Shown: in pieces, positions 1 to 6,546 of the stretch
Position numbering within the stretch: the stretch's first letter is position 1
How the letters are laid out: the number at the start of each line of letters is the position of its first letter
Source: Bacillota bacterium
GTDB taxonomy: Bacteria > Bacillota > Bacilli > Lactobacillales > Aerococcaceae
Length of the DNA: 18,882 nucleotides
Direction: 5' to 3'
NCBI GenBank assembly: GCA_023442905.1
Contig: JAEZWY010000078.1
Coordinates: forward strand, 1-18,882
The notes under the pieces: model-generated
Seen by the model: the letters and a program-made list of their open reading frames with translations, nothing else
Told to the model about the DNA's origin: nothing
Database searches by the model: none
Position numbers and translations under genes: made by a program

Positions 1-650
1 TTATTGGGCCAAGTGGTTCAGGAAAGACAACTTTCTTACGTTGCCTAAATTTTTTAGAACGAGCGGATAAAGGGCACTTAAAAATTGGTGACCAAAAGGT
101 GAATTTTGAAAAGGTTTCTAAGAAAGAAATTTTAGATATTCGCAAGAAAACGGCTATGGTTTTTCAACAATATGCCTTGTTTTCTAACCGAACAGCCTTA
201 GAAAATGTTATTGAGGGGCTAGTGATTGCTCGGAAAGTACCGAAGAAAGAAGCTAATGAAAAGGGGCTTGACCTCCTAGCTAAAGTAGGTTTAGAAGGTA
301 AAGAGAACCATTACCCACATGAACTCTCAGGTGGACAACAACAACGGGTTGGTATTGCACGTGCTTTAGCTTTAAACCCAGAAGTCATTTTATTTGATGA
401 ACCAACGTCTGCCTTGGACCCTGAATTGGTAGGGGAAACGCTAGAAGTCATTAAAGATGTTGCCGAAAGTGGGTCTACTTTAGTGATTGTAACGCATGAA
501 ATGCAGTTTGCTTATGAAGTGGCAGATAGGGTAATTTTTATGGAAAATGGCGTGATTGTTGAACAAGGTACACCTGAAGAAGTTTTTGACAATACCAAAG
601 AAGCGCGTACGCAAAACTTCCTTAAAAGGACAGCCGTATTTGCACGGTAG
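1..650 (+). CDS. Polar amino-acid ABC transporter ATP-binding protein (5' end outside window)
   Basis: This is the ATPase subunit of an importer, most like the GlnQ/ArtP/TcyC group that takes up polar amino acids. It would sit on the cytoplasmic face of the membrane with a permease and a binding lipoprotein that are not in view. Reading in frame from base 3, the Walker A motif GPSGSGKTT appears immediately, so only the first few dozen residues are missing. An internal GTG near base 99 is not a real start. Further on come the Q-loop (VFQQYALF), the signature LSGGQQQR, Walker B with its glutamate (VILFDEPTSALD), and the H-loop (VTHEM). The typical C-terminus (GVIVEQGTPEEVFDN...) is complete and ends at a TAG. 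The substrate cannot be told from the ATPase alone. The family is certain and the amino-acid assignment is likely. Confidence 0.9.
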   Translation, partial: IGPSGSGKTTFLRCLNFLERADKGHLKIGDQKVNFEKVSKKEILDIRKKTAMVFQQYALFSNRTALENVIEGLVIARKVPKKEANEKGLDLLAKVGLEGKENHYPHELSGGQQQRVGIARALALNPEVILFDEPTSALDPELVGETLEVIKDVAESGSTLVIVTHEMQFAYEVADRVIFMENGVIVEQGTPEEVFDNTKEARTQNFLKRTAVFAR

Positions 651-691
651 GATACTATAAGTTGATTGAAAGTAGTATGAATATTGAATAG

Positions 692-729
692 AAAAGAGCC
701 GCATTCCCTTAGTGAAATGCGGCTCTTTT
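692..729. terminator. Bidirectional intrinsic terminator
   Basis: A perfect 14-bp stem (692-705 pairing with 716-729) encloses a 10-base loop. The stem is flanked by AAAA on the left and TTTT on the right, so it can terminate both the ABC ATPase gene on the plus strand and ald on the minus strand. Confidence 0.9.
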
Positions 730-749
730 GACATGCTAATGGATAATGA

Positions 750-1862
750 TTATTTTTCTAGTAAGTCTTGGATAGGTGTATAAGTACGATCTTGTGACTC
801 AGCTACCCCTTCATGTGTTAAGTATCCTTGGTAAGTGTTGATACCAGTTAGGATTGTTTCATTGCCTTTAGCAGCGGCTTCAACGCCTTGATTGATAATT
901 TGACTAGCAAATTTCATTGTGGCATTTGTTAATGCTAGCGTTGACGTGCGTGGCACTGCTCCAGGAATATTCGCTACTGTATAGTGGGTTACACCATGTT
1001 TTACATAGATAGGATCTTGATGGGTTGTCGGGTGAGTTGTTTCAAAGTTCCCACCTTGGTCAACTGCGATATCAACCAAGACAGATCCAGCTTTCATGGT
1101 TTTCACCATTTCTTCTGAAACCAGTACAGGGGCACGGCGACCGGTTACTAATACCGAACCTACTACAATATCAGCATCTTTAATCACTTGACGAATATTT
1201 TCCTCATTAGACATTAAAGTGGTGACTTTATCATTTAGAATATTTTCTAATTCGGCAAGGCGACCAGTATTTACATCTAAAATTGTGACGCGAGCGCCCA
1301 TACCAACAGCTACTTTAGCGGCGTTATAACCAACAGTTCCCCCACCAATGATCACTACATGGCCAGAGGCAACACCAGGTACGCCTGAAATCAAAATACC
1401 AGAGCCACCGTTTTGTTTTTCAAGATAATGGGTACCAATTTGAATTGCCATTCGTCCAGCAACTTCAGACATCGGGGTTAGTAATGGTAAGGCACCATTT
1501 TCTACCATAGTTTCATAAGCAATAGCCGTTACTTTATGTGTTAGTAAGGCATCAGTTAATTCATTTTCAGGTGCTAAGTGGAAGTAGGCAAATAATATTA
1601 AACCTTCATGGAAATAATCATATTCAGAAGCTAATGGTTCTTTTACCTTAATGACCATTTGGCTAGCCCAAATTTTAGCTGGATCATTTTCAATTTGTGC
1701 ACCAGCTGCTGCGTATTCTGCATCAGTAAAACCTGAACCAGTACCAGCATTTTCTTCTACTAAGACATCATGTCCGTTATTTACAAGGGTCCTAACATTA
1801 CCAGGAGTTAAACCAACGCGGTCTTCTTGCACCTTAATTTCTTTAGGTATACCAATTTGCAT
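750..1862 (-). CDS. ald: Alanine dehydrogenase
   Basis: This enzyme catalyses reversible NAD-dependent oxidative deamination of L-alanine to pyruvate and ammonium in the cytoplasm. The 370-residue length matches bacterial Ald. The N-terminus MQIGIPKEIK and R15 (DRVGLTP) form part of the substrate site. K74 (IKVKEP), H95 (AYFHLAP) and D268 (DIAVDQGG) are the expected catalytic and substrate-binding residues. The Rossmann glycine motif GGGTVG is at about 173-178, and the NIPGAVPRTST block is at 299-309. The ATG at 1860-1862 is preceded by an AGAAGGA ribosome site at a good distance. The gene lies downstream of a YkvI-like membrane protein on the same strand with an 80-base gap that contains a possible own promoter. 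Its 3' end runs into the shared bidirectional terminator. I see no damage to the gene. Confidence 0.97.
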   Translation of the reverse strand: MQIGIPKEIKVQEDRVGLTPGNVRTLVNNGHDVLVEENAGTGSGFTDAEYAAAGAQIENDPAKIWASQMVIKVKEPLASEYDYFHEGLILFAYFHLAPENELTDALLTHKVTAIAYETMVENGALPLLTPMSEVAGRMAIQIGTHYLEKQNGGSGILISGVPGVASGHVVIIGGGTVGYNAAKVAVGMGARVTILDVNTGRLAELENILNDKVTTLMSNEENIRQVIKDADIVVGSVLVTGRRAPVLVSEEMVKTMKAGSVLVDIAVDQGGNFETTHPTTHQDPIYVKHGVTHYTVANIPGAVPRTSTLALTNATMKFASQIINQGVEAAAKGNETILTGINTYQGYLTHEGVAESQDRTYTPIQDLLEK

Positions 1863-1904
1863 TTAAATATCCTTCTTTCTATTCAATGTTAAACCATCAT
1901 TCAT

Positions 1905-1933
1905 ATTATATCATGAAAAAGACAATTACCCAA
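1905..1933 (-). promoter_or_regulatory. Possible promoter for ald
   Basis: On the minus strand a perfect -10 (TATAAT, 1905-1910) is separated by 17 bases from a weak -35 (TTGGGT, 1928-1933). It lies between the YkvI-like gene and ald, about 43 bases upstream of the ald start. It suggests that ald can be transcribed independently. The weak -35 limits confidence. Confidence 0.45.
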
Positions 1934-1942
1934 TTTACCTCA

Positions 1943-3055
1943 TTATTTGGCTAAAATACGGGTTATTGATCGCCAAATCATCATAAATAAAAAGACAATA
2001 CCAAAATAACCTGCTACTACATAGACAAGATTGACTAACTGGTCAAAGGGTAGAAATAAGCCTATAGCTGTTGCGAGTAGACCTAAGACACCCGTGGCAA
2101 CTTTGTTGGCTCTTGTCCCATCAGTAGTGACAGATGCTGCCACATTCCATAAAATTGAAACCACAGTAGAATAAATGGCTAGTAAAATAATGATAATAAA
2201 AGCATAAGCTAGCCAAGGGTGTAATTGATTAGCAATGGTTAATGTTGGCACCTGTGCACCTGCAACGAGAGAGAAAGCACCCAGAAAGGCCATGTATAAA
2301 ATAAAAATACCTAAGGCATAAATACCAGATGATAAAAGGGCAGCTACCTTCGTTTCTATCTGATTATTTGCTTGTATGCCTATTTGGGCGATAAAACCAG
2401 CATTTAAAATAATGATTAAGCCCACATAGTTTAAGGCAGATACCAACCAATTGCCTGAAGCCGCTTGGACTGTGCTTGAAGTAACCGCCTTATGTACCAT
2501 ATCTGTTGCTTGGCTAAGATCACCGTGATAAGTAAAAAAACTGAGTAAACCTAAAATGATTGCAAAAATGGCGATAGTTGGTCCAATATTTCCTAATATA
2601 TGCGTAATTTTATCCATTCCTAACATGACAGTAATAGCAGAAACGATATACATAAAACCCGATCCCACATAAACGGGTAAGCCAAATTGCTGCTGGATAG
2701 TAGCCCCAGCCCCAGCAACCATTACTGCATAGGTTAAAAACAGGGTAACCAAGGTGATGTATTTATAAATACCACCAATTTTATCCCCAGCAAATACCTT
2801 AAAAACGTCATTTGGACTATCTAAATTTTGCTTACCAGTAAAGCCTGCTTTAAAGAATTCAGCACCCGAAAAGCCTACTGCGACGAAGGTGGCCACAACA
2901 CCTAAAACTCCTGTCCATTCGTGGGCAACGAAGTATTGCATGATTTCTTGTCCCGTTGCAAAACCCGAGCCAATTAGAGTAGCGGTCATAGCTCCGGCCA
3001 TGACCAATACTAGTTGCCAGTTGGTGGTACTAGTATTCTTTTTATTTTGTTTCAT
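1943..3055 (-). CDS. YkvI-family membrane transporter-like protein
   Basis: This is a 370-residue polytopic membrane protein with about ten hydrophobic helices. The N-terminal segment with IGSGFATGQEIMQYF is characteristic of the poorly characterised YkvI family, which belongs to the large APC/SSS-type secondary transporter superfamily. The discontinuous helix around GSGFATG is where such proteins usually bind substrate or ion, so a solute or amino-acid symporter is a reasonable inference, but the substrate is unknown. I place the start at the ATG at 3053-3055 because a GAAAGGAT ribosome site lies just upstream. A TTG at 3068-3070 would add five residues but would overlap that site. The gene lies directly upstream of ald on the same strand, which hints at alanine or related amino-acid use. 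Confidence 0.85.
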   Translation of the reverse strand: MKQNKKNTSTTNWQLVLVMAGAMTATLIGSGFATGQEIMQYFVAHEWTGVLGVVATFVAVGFSGAEFFKAGFTGKQNLDSPNDVFKVFAGDKIGGIYKYITLVTLFLTYAVMVAGAGATIQQQFGLPVYVGSGFMYIVSAITVMLGMDKITHILGNIGPTIAIFAIILGLLSFFTYHGDLSQATDMVHKAVTSSTVQAASGNWLVSALNYVGLIIILNAGFIAQIGIQANNQIETKVAALLSSGIYALGIFILYMAFLGAFSLVAGAQVPTLTIANQLHPWLAYAFIIIILLAIYSTVVSILWNVAASVTTDGTRANKVATGVLGLLATAIGLFLPFDQLVNLVYVVAGYFGIVFLFMMIWRSITRILAK

Positions 3056-3188
3056 AGTTGATCCTTTCAAACCGCTAGTTAGAACGGCGATATTTTTTTC
3101 TATTCATTATCATAACAAAATTTGTGCTTCGTGTAGAAAAAAATGCTATAAAGGCAATTGGAACTATCCGTCGATACGGTATAAAATA

Positions 3189-3197
3189 TGATATAAT
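3189..3197 (+). promoter_or_regulatory. Extended -10 promoter element upstream of trmL
   Basis: TGaTATAAT is a perfect extended -10 about 74 bases before the trmL start. No good -35 is visible at the normal distance, which is tolerable for TGn promoters. Confidence 0.45.
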
Positions 3198-3270
3198 CAG
3201 TGGGCGAAAGAAGCCATTTGGTTTCGTATACGTGACTTAGCATAATATTTATATAGAAAGAAGCGACAGG

Positions 3271-3786
3271 ATGACTAACCATATTGTATTATTTGAACCA
3301 GAAATTCCAGCAAATACCGGTAATATTGCCCGTACTTGTGCAGCAACTGATACCCATTTGCATTTAATTGAACCACTTGGATTCAAAACAGATGATAAAC
3401 ATTTAAAGCGTGCTGGTTTGGATTATTGGAACGCTGTAGATATCACTTACCATGCCAGTCTTGATGATTTCATGGCTTATTTAGGTGATCAACGTTTATA
3501 CCTAGTAACAAAATTTGCCCATTATATTTATTCAGACATTGATTTCGGCAACAGTGACCAAGATCAAGATATTTTCTTGATGTTTGGCAAAGAAACAACT
3601 GGATTACCAGAGGACTTCATGCGAGCTCATGAAGACCAATGCATTCGTATTCCAATGGATGATACTCACGTACGGTCATTAAATTTATCTAATTGTGCTG
3701 CTTTAGTCATCTATGAAGTACAACGTCAACAAGCTTTTAACAAGCTAGAGCTAACCCATCATTATGAAAATGATAAACTAGATTAA
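3271..3786 (+). CDS. trmL: tRNA (cytidine/uridine-34-2'-O)-methyltransferase TrmL
   Basis: This SAM-dependent SPOUT-class methyltransferase (older name CspR) methylates the 2'-O of the wobble nucleotide 34 in certain leucine tRNAs. The 171 residues match the minimal TrmL size, which is a single SPOUT domain with no extra RNA-binding domain. Visible motifs are the N-terminal LFEPEIPANTGNIARTCAATD (about 7-27), FGKETTGLP (105-113), and RIPMD..HVRSLNLSNCAA (126-144). The last two form the trefoil-knot SAM site. The ATG at 3271 has only a weak ribosome site. It is divergent from the YkvI-like gene and ends just before its own terminator, so it is probably monocistronic. Confidence 0.95.
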   Translation: MTNHIVLFEPEIPANTGNIARTCAATDTHLHLIEPLGFKTDDKHLKRAGLDYWNAVDITYHASLDDFMAYLGDQRLYLVTKFAHYIYSDIDFGNSDQDQDIFLMFGKETTGLPEDFMRAHEDQCIRIPMDDTHVRSLNLSNCAALVIYEVQRQQAFNKLELTHHYENDKLD

Positions 3787-3798
3787 TCGTTTATTTTT

Positions 3799-3840
3799 AA
3801 ACGTAGCTAGGTCAACAATCACCTAGCTGCGTTTTTAATT
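3799..3840 (+). terminator. Intrinsic terminator after trmL
   Basis: A 14-bp stem with one G-U pair (3799-3812 with 3821-3834) encloses an 8-base loop and is followed by TTTTT. It lies 12 bases after the trmL stop. Confidence 0.9.
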
Positions 3841-3924
3841 ATTTGGAAAAGAAATTTCTACTGGTTATAGGTTTTCGCTGATATAGCCAATACTGCCTTA
3901 TGGTTCTGTGTTTGATATACTTAA

Positions 3925-3933
3925 TGTTATAAT
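3925..3933 (+). promoter_or_regulatory. Extended -10 promoter element upstream of the DUF4153 gene
   Basis: TGtTATAAT is a perfect extended -10 about 57 bases before the start codon. A TTGATA lies only 10 bases upstream, too close to be its -35. Confidence 0.45.
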
Positions 3934-3989
3934 AAGATAAGTATAAAAACGATTTCAAAAGATAGATACCTATTTAGGAGGTGCTGATG

Positions 3990-5744
3990 ATGCGAAAATT
4001 TCAATCTCCCAGTGAGTGGAAAAGCAGCTTGATACGGTTTCCTATGGTCATACTTTTTGGTGTTATTGCGACCATTTTAGCGATATATATGAACCACACA
4101 CCTTATGATCAACCGATGATGATGGCTGAAACGGGTGTTTATGCAAGCATAGTTGGTATGTTGTTGGCAACATTGGGACAAGTGACTTATGAACGTTTTG
4201 TGAAAGAACAGCGACCCATTCAAGCCTTTGGTATTCAGGGGCTTACCGGAATACTAACCGGGGTGTATTATGTTGCCGCCAGTCGGACCAATGAATTTTT
4301 CTCAAGTCATTTATTTACGAGAACCAATATCGCCTTGTTTCTCTTAACACTATTGATTATTTGGCTACCATCGATCAAAAACGAAGGATTAGATTTTGCC
4401 CAAAGCTTTCGAATTTGGTTTAAGTCATTCTTTGTGTCTGCGGTGTATACGGGGATCTTGATGCTTGGTATTAGCTTGATACTTGGTGGTTGGTCTGTCC
4501 TCATCTCTAATGTAGATGGGGAATTATACTGGGATATTTTTTCAGTATTAGCTTATATTTTCTTTCCTTGGTCCTTATTGTCTCAACAATCTGTATTCAC
4601 CCGACCATTCATCGAAGAAACGGGCAAGATGACATCGGAAGTTAGCAAATTCTTGGATGTTCTTTTAACAAAAATATTTATTCCGATTGTATCGGTTTAT
4701 ACGTTGATTATTTTCATCTACTTCTTCTCTAATTTGGGGAATTGGATGGATATTACAATCGAGTTTGTGATGGTATCCTACTTAATTGTTGGCTGGATGG
4801 TCCTATTCTTAGTGGCCGCAATCGAAAGACCATTAGTGACGCGCTTTACTCAGGTATATGCTGTGGCAGTCCTTATTGCCTCGGTATTCCAAATTTACCG
4901 GTCAGTCATTTATTCTAATGTGTATGGCGTGACGATGAGCCGGTATATGCTGATGCTATTCTGTTCTATTTCAGCTATTAGTGCCATTTTATATCTACTA
5001 AAAAATCAATGGTTACCCTTGGTGGTTGCAGTGGGACTATTTATTGCAATGATGCCGCCAGTTGATGCGATATCTGTCTCAGTAGCTAGTCAGGGAAAAA
5101 TAGTAAATGATATCTTAGCTGACTATCCTGACTTAATTACGGATGGCCAATTAGCCTTAACTACGGAAAATGTTGCCCAATTGGACAACACGACAGCTCA
5201 GAAGATGAAACAGTCGCTTAGATACCTTGATAAATACAATGAATTAAACCGTGTTTCCCAAATACCAGAAGATTTTGATGTATATCAAGACTTGCGTGTC
5301 TTTGATGGTATTCAAACGGATGATGATGGTTATGATTATCAAAATAGCTATTATTTTTCAGCGACCTTAAACTCTGAACAAGGAGTGGCAATGCCTTTTA
5401 ATAGTAATGATGGCGGGGAAGTCATCTTACTACATAGCTATGATGGTGCAGAAACATTTACTGCTTTAGATCAGAACTTTAGTCAACAGATAGTAGATGT
5501 CACACGCCTAGAAGTGACTGCTGAAGATAGTGGAGAAGTGCTGCAATTTGATTTGTCCGGTCTTGAAGATTTAGCCGAAGATAATTATGCTGATTTAACC
5601 AGTGATCAGGCGACCTTCAACCAAGAATCAGATTCATATCTAGCTACACTAATAGTGCAGGACTTTAGCATCTATTCCCAATCAGGAGATGATAATGACC
5701 GTTCAGGGTCTGGCTATTTCATCTTGATACTGTCAGAAAAATAA
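3990..5744 (+). CDS. DUF4153-type polytopic membrane protein
   Basis: This protein of about 584 residues has no known function. Roughly the first 360 residues form ten or more hydrophobic segments. The stretch FFPWSLLSQQSVFTRPF followed by the LFLVAAIERP region resembles DUF4153-domain proteins. The last 220 or so residues are hydrophilic and acidic (many D, E, S and Q, for example IQTDDDGYDYQNSYYFSATL) and predicted soluble. The topology is not certain, but this tail probably lies outside the cell. GGAGG at 3977-3981 decides the start: ATG at 3990 is 8 bases away and best placed, ATG at 3987 is possible, and GTG at 3981 overlaps the ribosome site and is rejected. The gene has its own promoter element and terminator, so it appears to stand alone. 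Confidence 0.8.
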   Translation: MRKFQSPSEWKSSLIRFPMVILFGVIATILAIYMNHTPYDQPMMMAETGVYASIVGMLLATLGQVTYERFVKEQRPIQAFGIQGLTGILTGVYYVAASRTNEFFSSHLFTRTNIALFLLTLLIIWLPSIKNEGLDFAQSFRIWFKSFFVSAVYTGILMLGISLILGGWSVLISNVDGELYWDIFSVLAYIFFPWSLLSQQSVFTRPFIEETGKMTSEVSKFLDVLLTKIFIPIVSVYTLIIFIYFFSNLGNWMDITIEFVMVSYLIVGWMVLFLVAAIERPLVTRFTQVYAVAVLIASVFQIYRSVIYSNVYGVTMSRYMLMLFCSISAISAILYLLKNQWLPLVVAVGLFIAMMPPVDAISVSVASQGKIVNDILADYPDLITDGQLALTTENVAQLDNTTAQKMKQSLRYLDKYNELNRVSQIPEDFDVYQDLRVFDGIQTDDDGYDYQNSYYFSATLNSEQGVAMPFNSNDGGEVILLHSYDGAETFTALDQNFSQQIVDVTRLEVTAEDSGEVLQFDLSGLEDLAEDNYADLTSDQATFNQESDSYLATLIVQDFSIYSQSGDDNDRSGSGYFILILSEK

Positions 5745-5756
5745 AATATTTAATAA

Positions 5757-5787
5757 GGGGCTAGGTTGATACCTAGCCTCATTTTTA
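5757..5787 (+). terminator. Intrinsic terminator after the DUF4153 gene
   Basis: A 10-bp stem (5757-5766 with 5771-5780, one G-U pair) has a TGAT loop and is followed by ATTTTTAATT. It begins 12 bases after the stop codon. Confidence 0.88.
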
Positions 5788-5877
5788 ATTTGTTTGTAGT
5801 CCAATGTGAAAAAGTTCCATACAGCCTTAACCTTCCAACGTTTCCTTTCTGAGCGTCGACTCTCGCACCCTTTAGTT

Positions 5878-5986
5878 GGGTTCGCTTTGACAGTCCGGTC
5901 TCCACTTCAGAAATATTTGCAGCAAGTAAACTTGCTACGGCATATTTCTTCCAGTGTTACCGGACTGAACGCCAAAGCTCACACCC
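5878..5986. ncRNA. Structured unit A: long interrupted hairpin
   Basis: This is the best-preserved unit. Nested complementary segments are GGGT 5878-5881 with ACCC 5983-5986, GCTTTG 5884-5889 with CAAAGC 5973-5978, CAGTCCGGT 5891-5899 with ACCGGACTG 5959-5967, CAC 5903-5905 with GTG 5954-5956, GAAATAT 5910-5916 with ATATTTC 5942-5948, and AGCAAG 5921-5926 with CTTGCT 5931-5936, closed by a TAAA loop. All are perfect and in nested order. Internal-loop bases CTTCAG and CTTCCA are shared with the other units. It is typed as ncRNA because of structure conservation. Transcription has not been shown, and the element could act as DNA or within an mRNA. Confidence 0.55.
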
Positions 5987-5993
5987 TTTAGTT

Positions 5994-6080
5994 GGGTTCG
6001 CTCGACCAGCTCAAGTCTACTTCAAATTATGAGCGAGTTGGTACTTCAGCACTTACTCGCTTACATGCGTATAATTCGTT
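5994..6080. repeat. Degenerate unit A' of the array
   Basis: This unit is in register with the array but decayed. It starts with GGGTTCGCT, has CTTCAA at 6020, ATTAT 6026-6030 with ATAAT 6071-6075, AGCGAGT 6032-6038 with ACTCGCT 6055-6061, and CTTACATGCGT at 6060 in place of CTTCCANCGT. The usual CCCTTTAGTTG junction that should follow is missing and is replaced by AT-rich sequence up to about 6110. Confidence 0.55.
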
Positions 6081-6131
6081 TAATTAATAATGGTTCTTGT
6101 ACTCTACAATTGAATTAGAACATTCAGAAGC

Positions 6132-6221
6132 TACTCTATTTCAGCCTAGTTTGTGCCACACTTTGTGTGCCTCAGCACTATTCTTCCATCGTCTCCAGTC
6201 TAAACGCTCAGTCTCACATCC
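6132..6221. repeat. Unit B of the array (partly decayed)
   Basis: TTTCAG (6139-6144) and CTTCCA (6183-6188) are at the same 44-base separation as in the best units. The apical hairpin CACAC 6157-6161 with GTGTG 6165-6169 has a TTT loop, and TAGT 6147-6150 can pair with ACTA 6177-6180. The outer 5' arm no longer pairs well, while the 3' half (CTAAACG, CATCC, TTTAGTTG) matches the consensus. Confidence 0.6.
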
Positions 6222-6234
6222 TTTAGTTGAGCTT

Positions 6235-6336
6235 CAAATGTCAGCCTCGTGCCGCTTCAGGATTAGGCTATGTGATTTTTAATCACTCCGTCTAATCCTT
6301 CCACCGTTACGAGTCTTAGCGACATTTGTCACATCC
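6235..6336. ncRNA. Structured unit C: same fold, different stem sequences
   Basis: Nested perfect stems are CAAATGTC 6235-6242 with GACATTTG 6321-6328, CTCGT 6246-6250 with ACGAG 6309-6313, GGATTAG 6260-6266 with CTAATCC 6292-6298, and GTGATT 6272-6277 with AATCAC 6281-6286 around a TTT loop. Stem positions correspond to those of unit A but the sequences differ on both arms. CTTCAG (6255), CTTCCA (6298), GTTAC and CTTAGCG (6315) stay fixed. This pattern of compensation is the main reason to believe in a functional fold. The unit ends the array. Confidence 0.55.
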
Positions 6337-6407
6337 TGGATAATAAGTTTATGTTAATTATGTCTTTTTTTCATTGTACTTTGTTTTTCCACGTGCGAGA
6401 ATAGGTT

Positions 6408-6446
6408 AAAATGTCCGCCAAGTCTCTATTTTGGTTAGACATTTTT
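6408..6446. terminator. Terminator-like hairpin between the array and the PBP gene
   Basis: AAAATGTC (6408-6415) pairs with GACATTTT (6438-6445) and CCAA (6418-6421) with TTGG (6431-6434), followed by TTTTTT on the plus strand. It could end a plus-strand transcript of the repeat array. The rest of 6337-6540 shows only AT-rich sequence and the promoter element of the next gene. Confidence 0.55.
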
Positions 6447-6487
6447 TGCAATAAACAACCAGAGTCCGAGTGAATGTATTGGATTTC

Positions 6488-6496
6488 TGGTAAAAT
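6488..6496 (+). promoter_or_regulatory. Possible extended -10 for the PBP gene
   Basis: TGgTAAAAT lies about 50 bases before the start codon. No convincing -35 is seen. Confidence 0.35.
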
Positions 6497-6546
6497 AGTA
6501 ATGAAAAATGGAAAAAACTGTAGATAATTAAGATAGGAAGAAAACA

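Larger units (their letters stand above)
5826..6336. repeat. Tandem array of ~116-base structured units
   Basis: This gene-free stretch is a tandem array. CTTCCA marks occur at 5832, 5948, 6183 and 6298, with a degenerate CTTACA at 6060, which gives a spacing near 116. In the four good copies a CTNARCG block follows exactly 17 bases later (5849, 5965, 6200, 6315) and a CACCC/CATCC block exactly 34 bases later (5866, 5982, 6217, 6332), without gaps. After the first, second and fourth positions comes TTTAGTTG. On the 5' side, TTCAG-type marks at 5905, 6020, 6139 and 6255 keep the same period. The last unit breaks from the consensus right after CATCC (6336), marking the right edge. The strand of transcription, if any, is not known. 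I do not recognise the family. Confidence 0.85.

Noticed and set aside
1651..1866. Plus-strand open frame opposite ald, and similar antisense frames elsewhere (for example 8862-9065 and 17256-17612)
   Set aside because: These are shadows of well-supported genes on the other strand and have no ribosome sites or family resemblance.
5806..6282. Two small plus-strand open frames (5806-5991 and 6097-6282)
   Set aside because: They lie wholly inside the structured repeat array, start with no ribosome site, and resemble each other only where both cross the TTTAGTTG repeat junction.
5826..6336. CRISPR array
   Set aside because: The period is about 116 bases with internally paired units and no short identical repeats with unique spacers; no cas genes are nearby.
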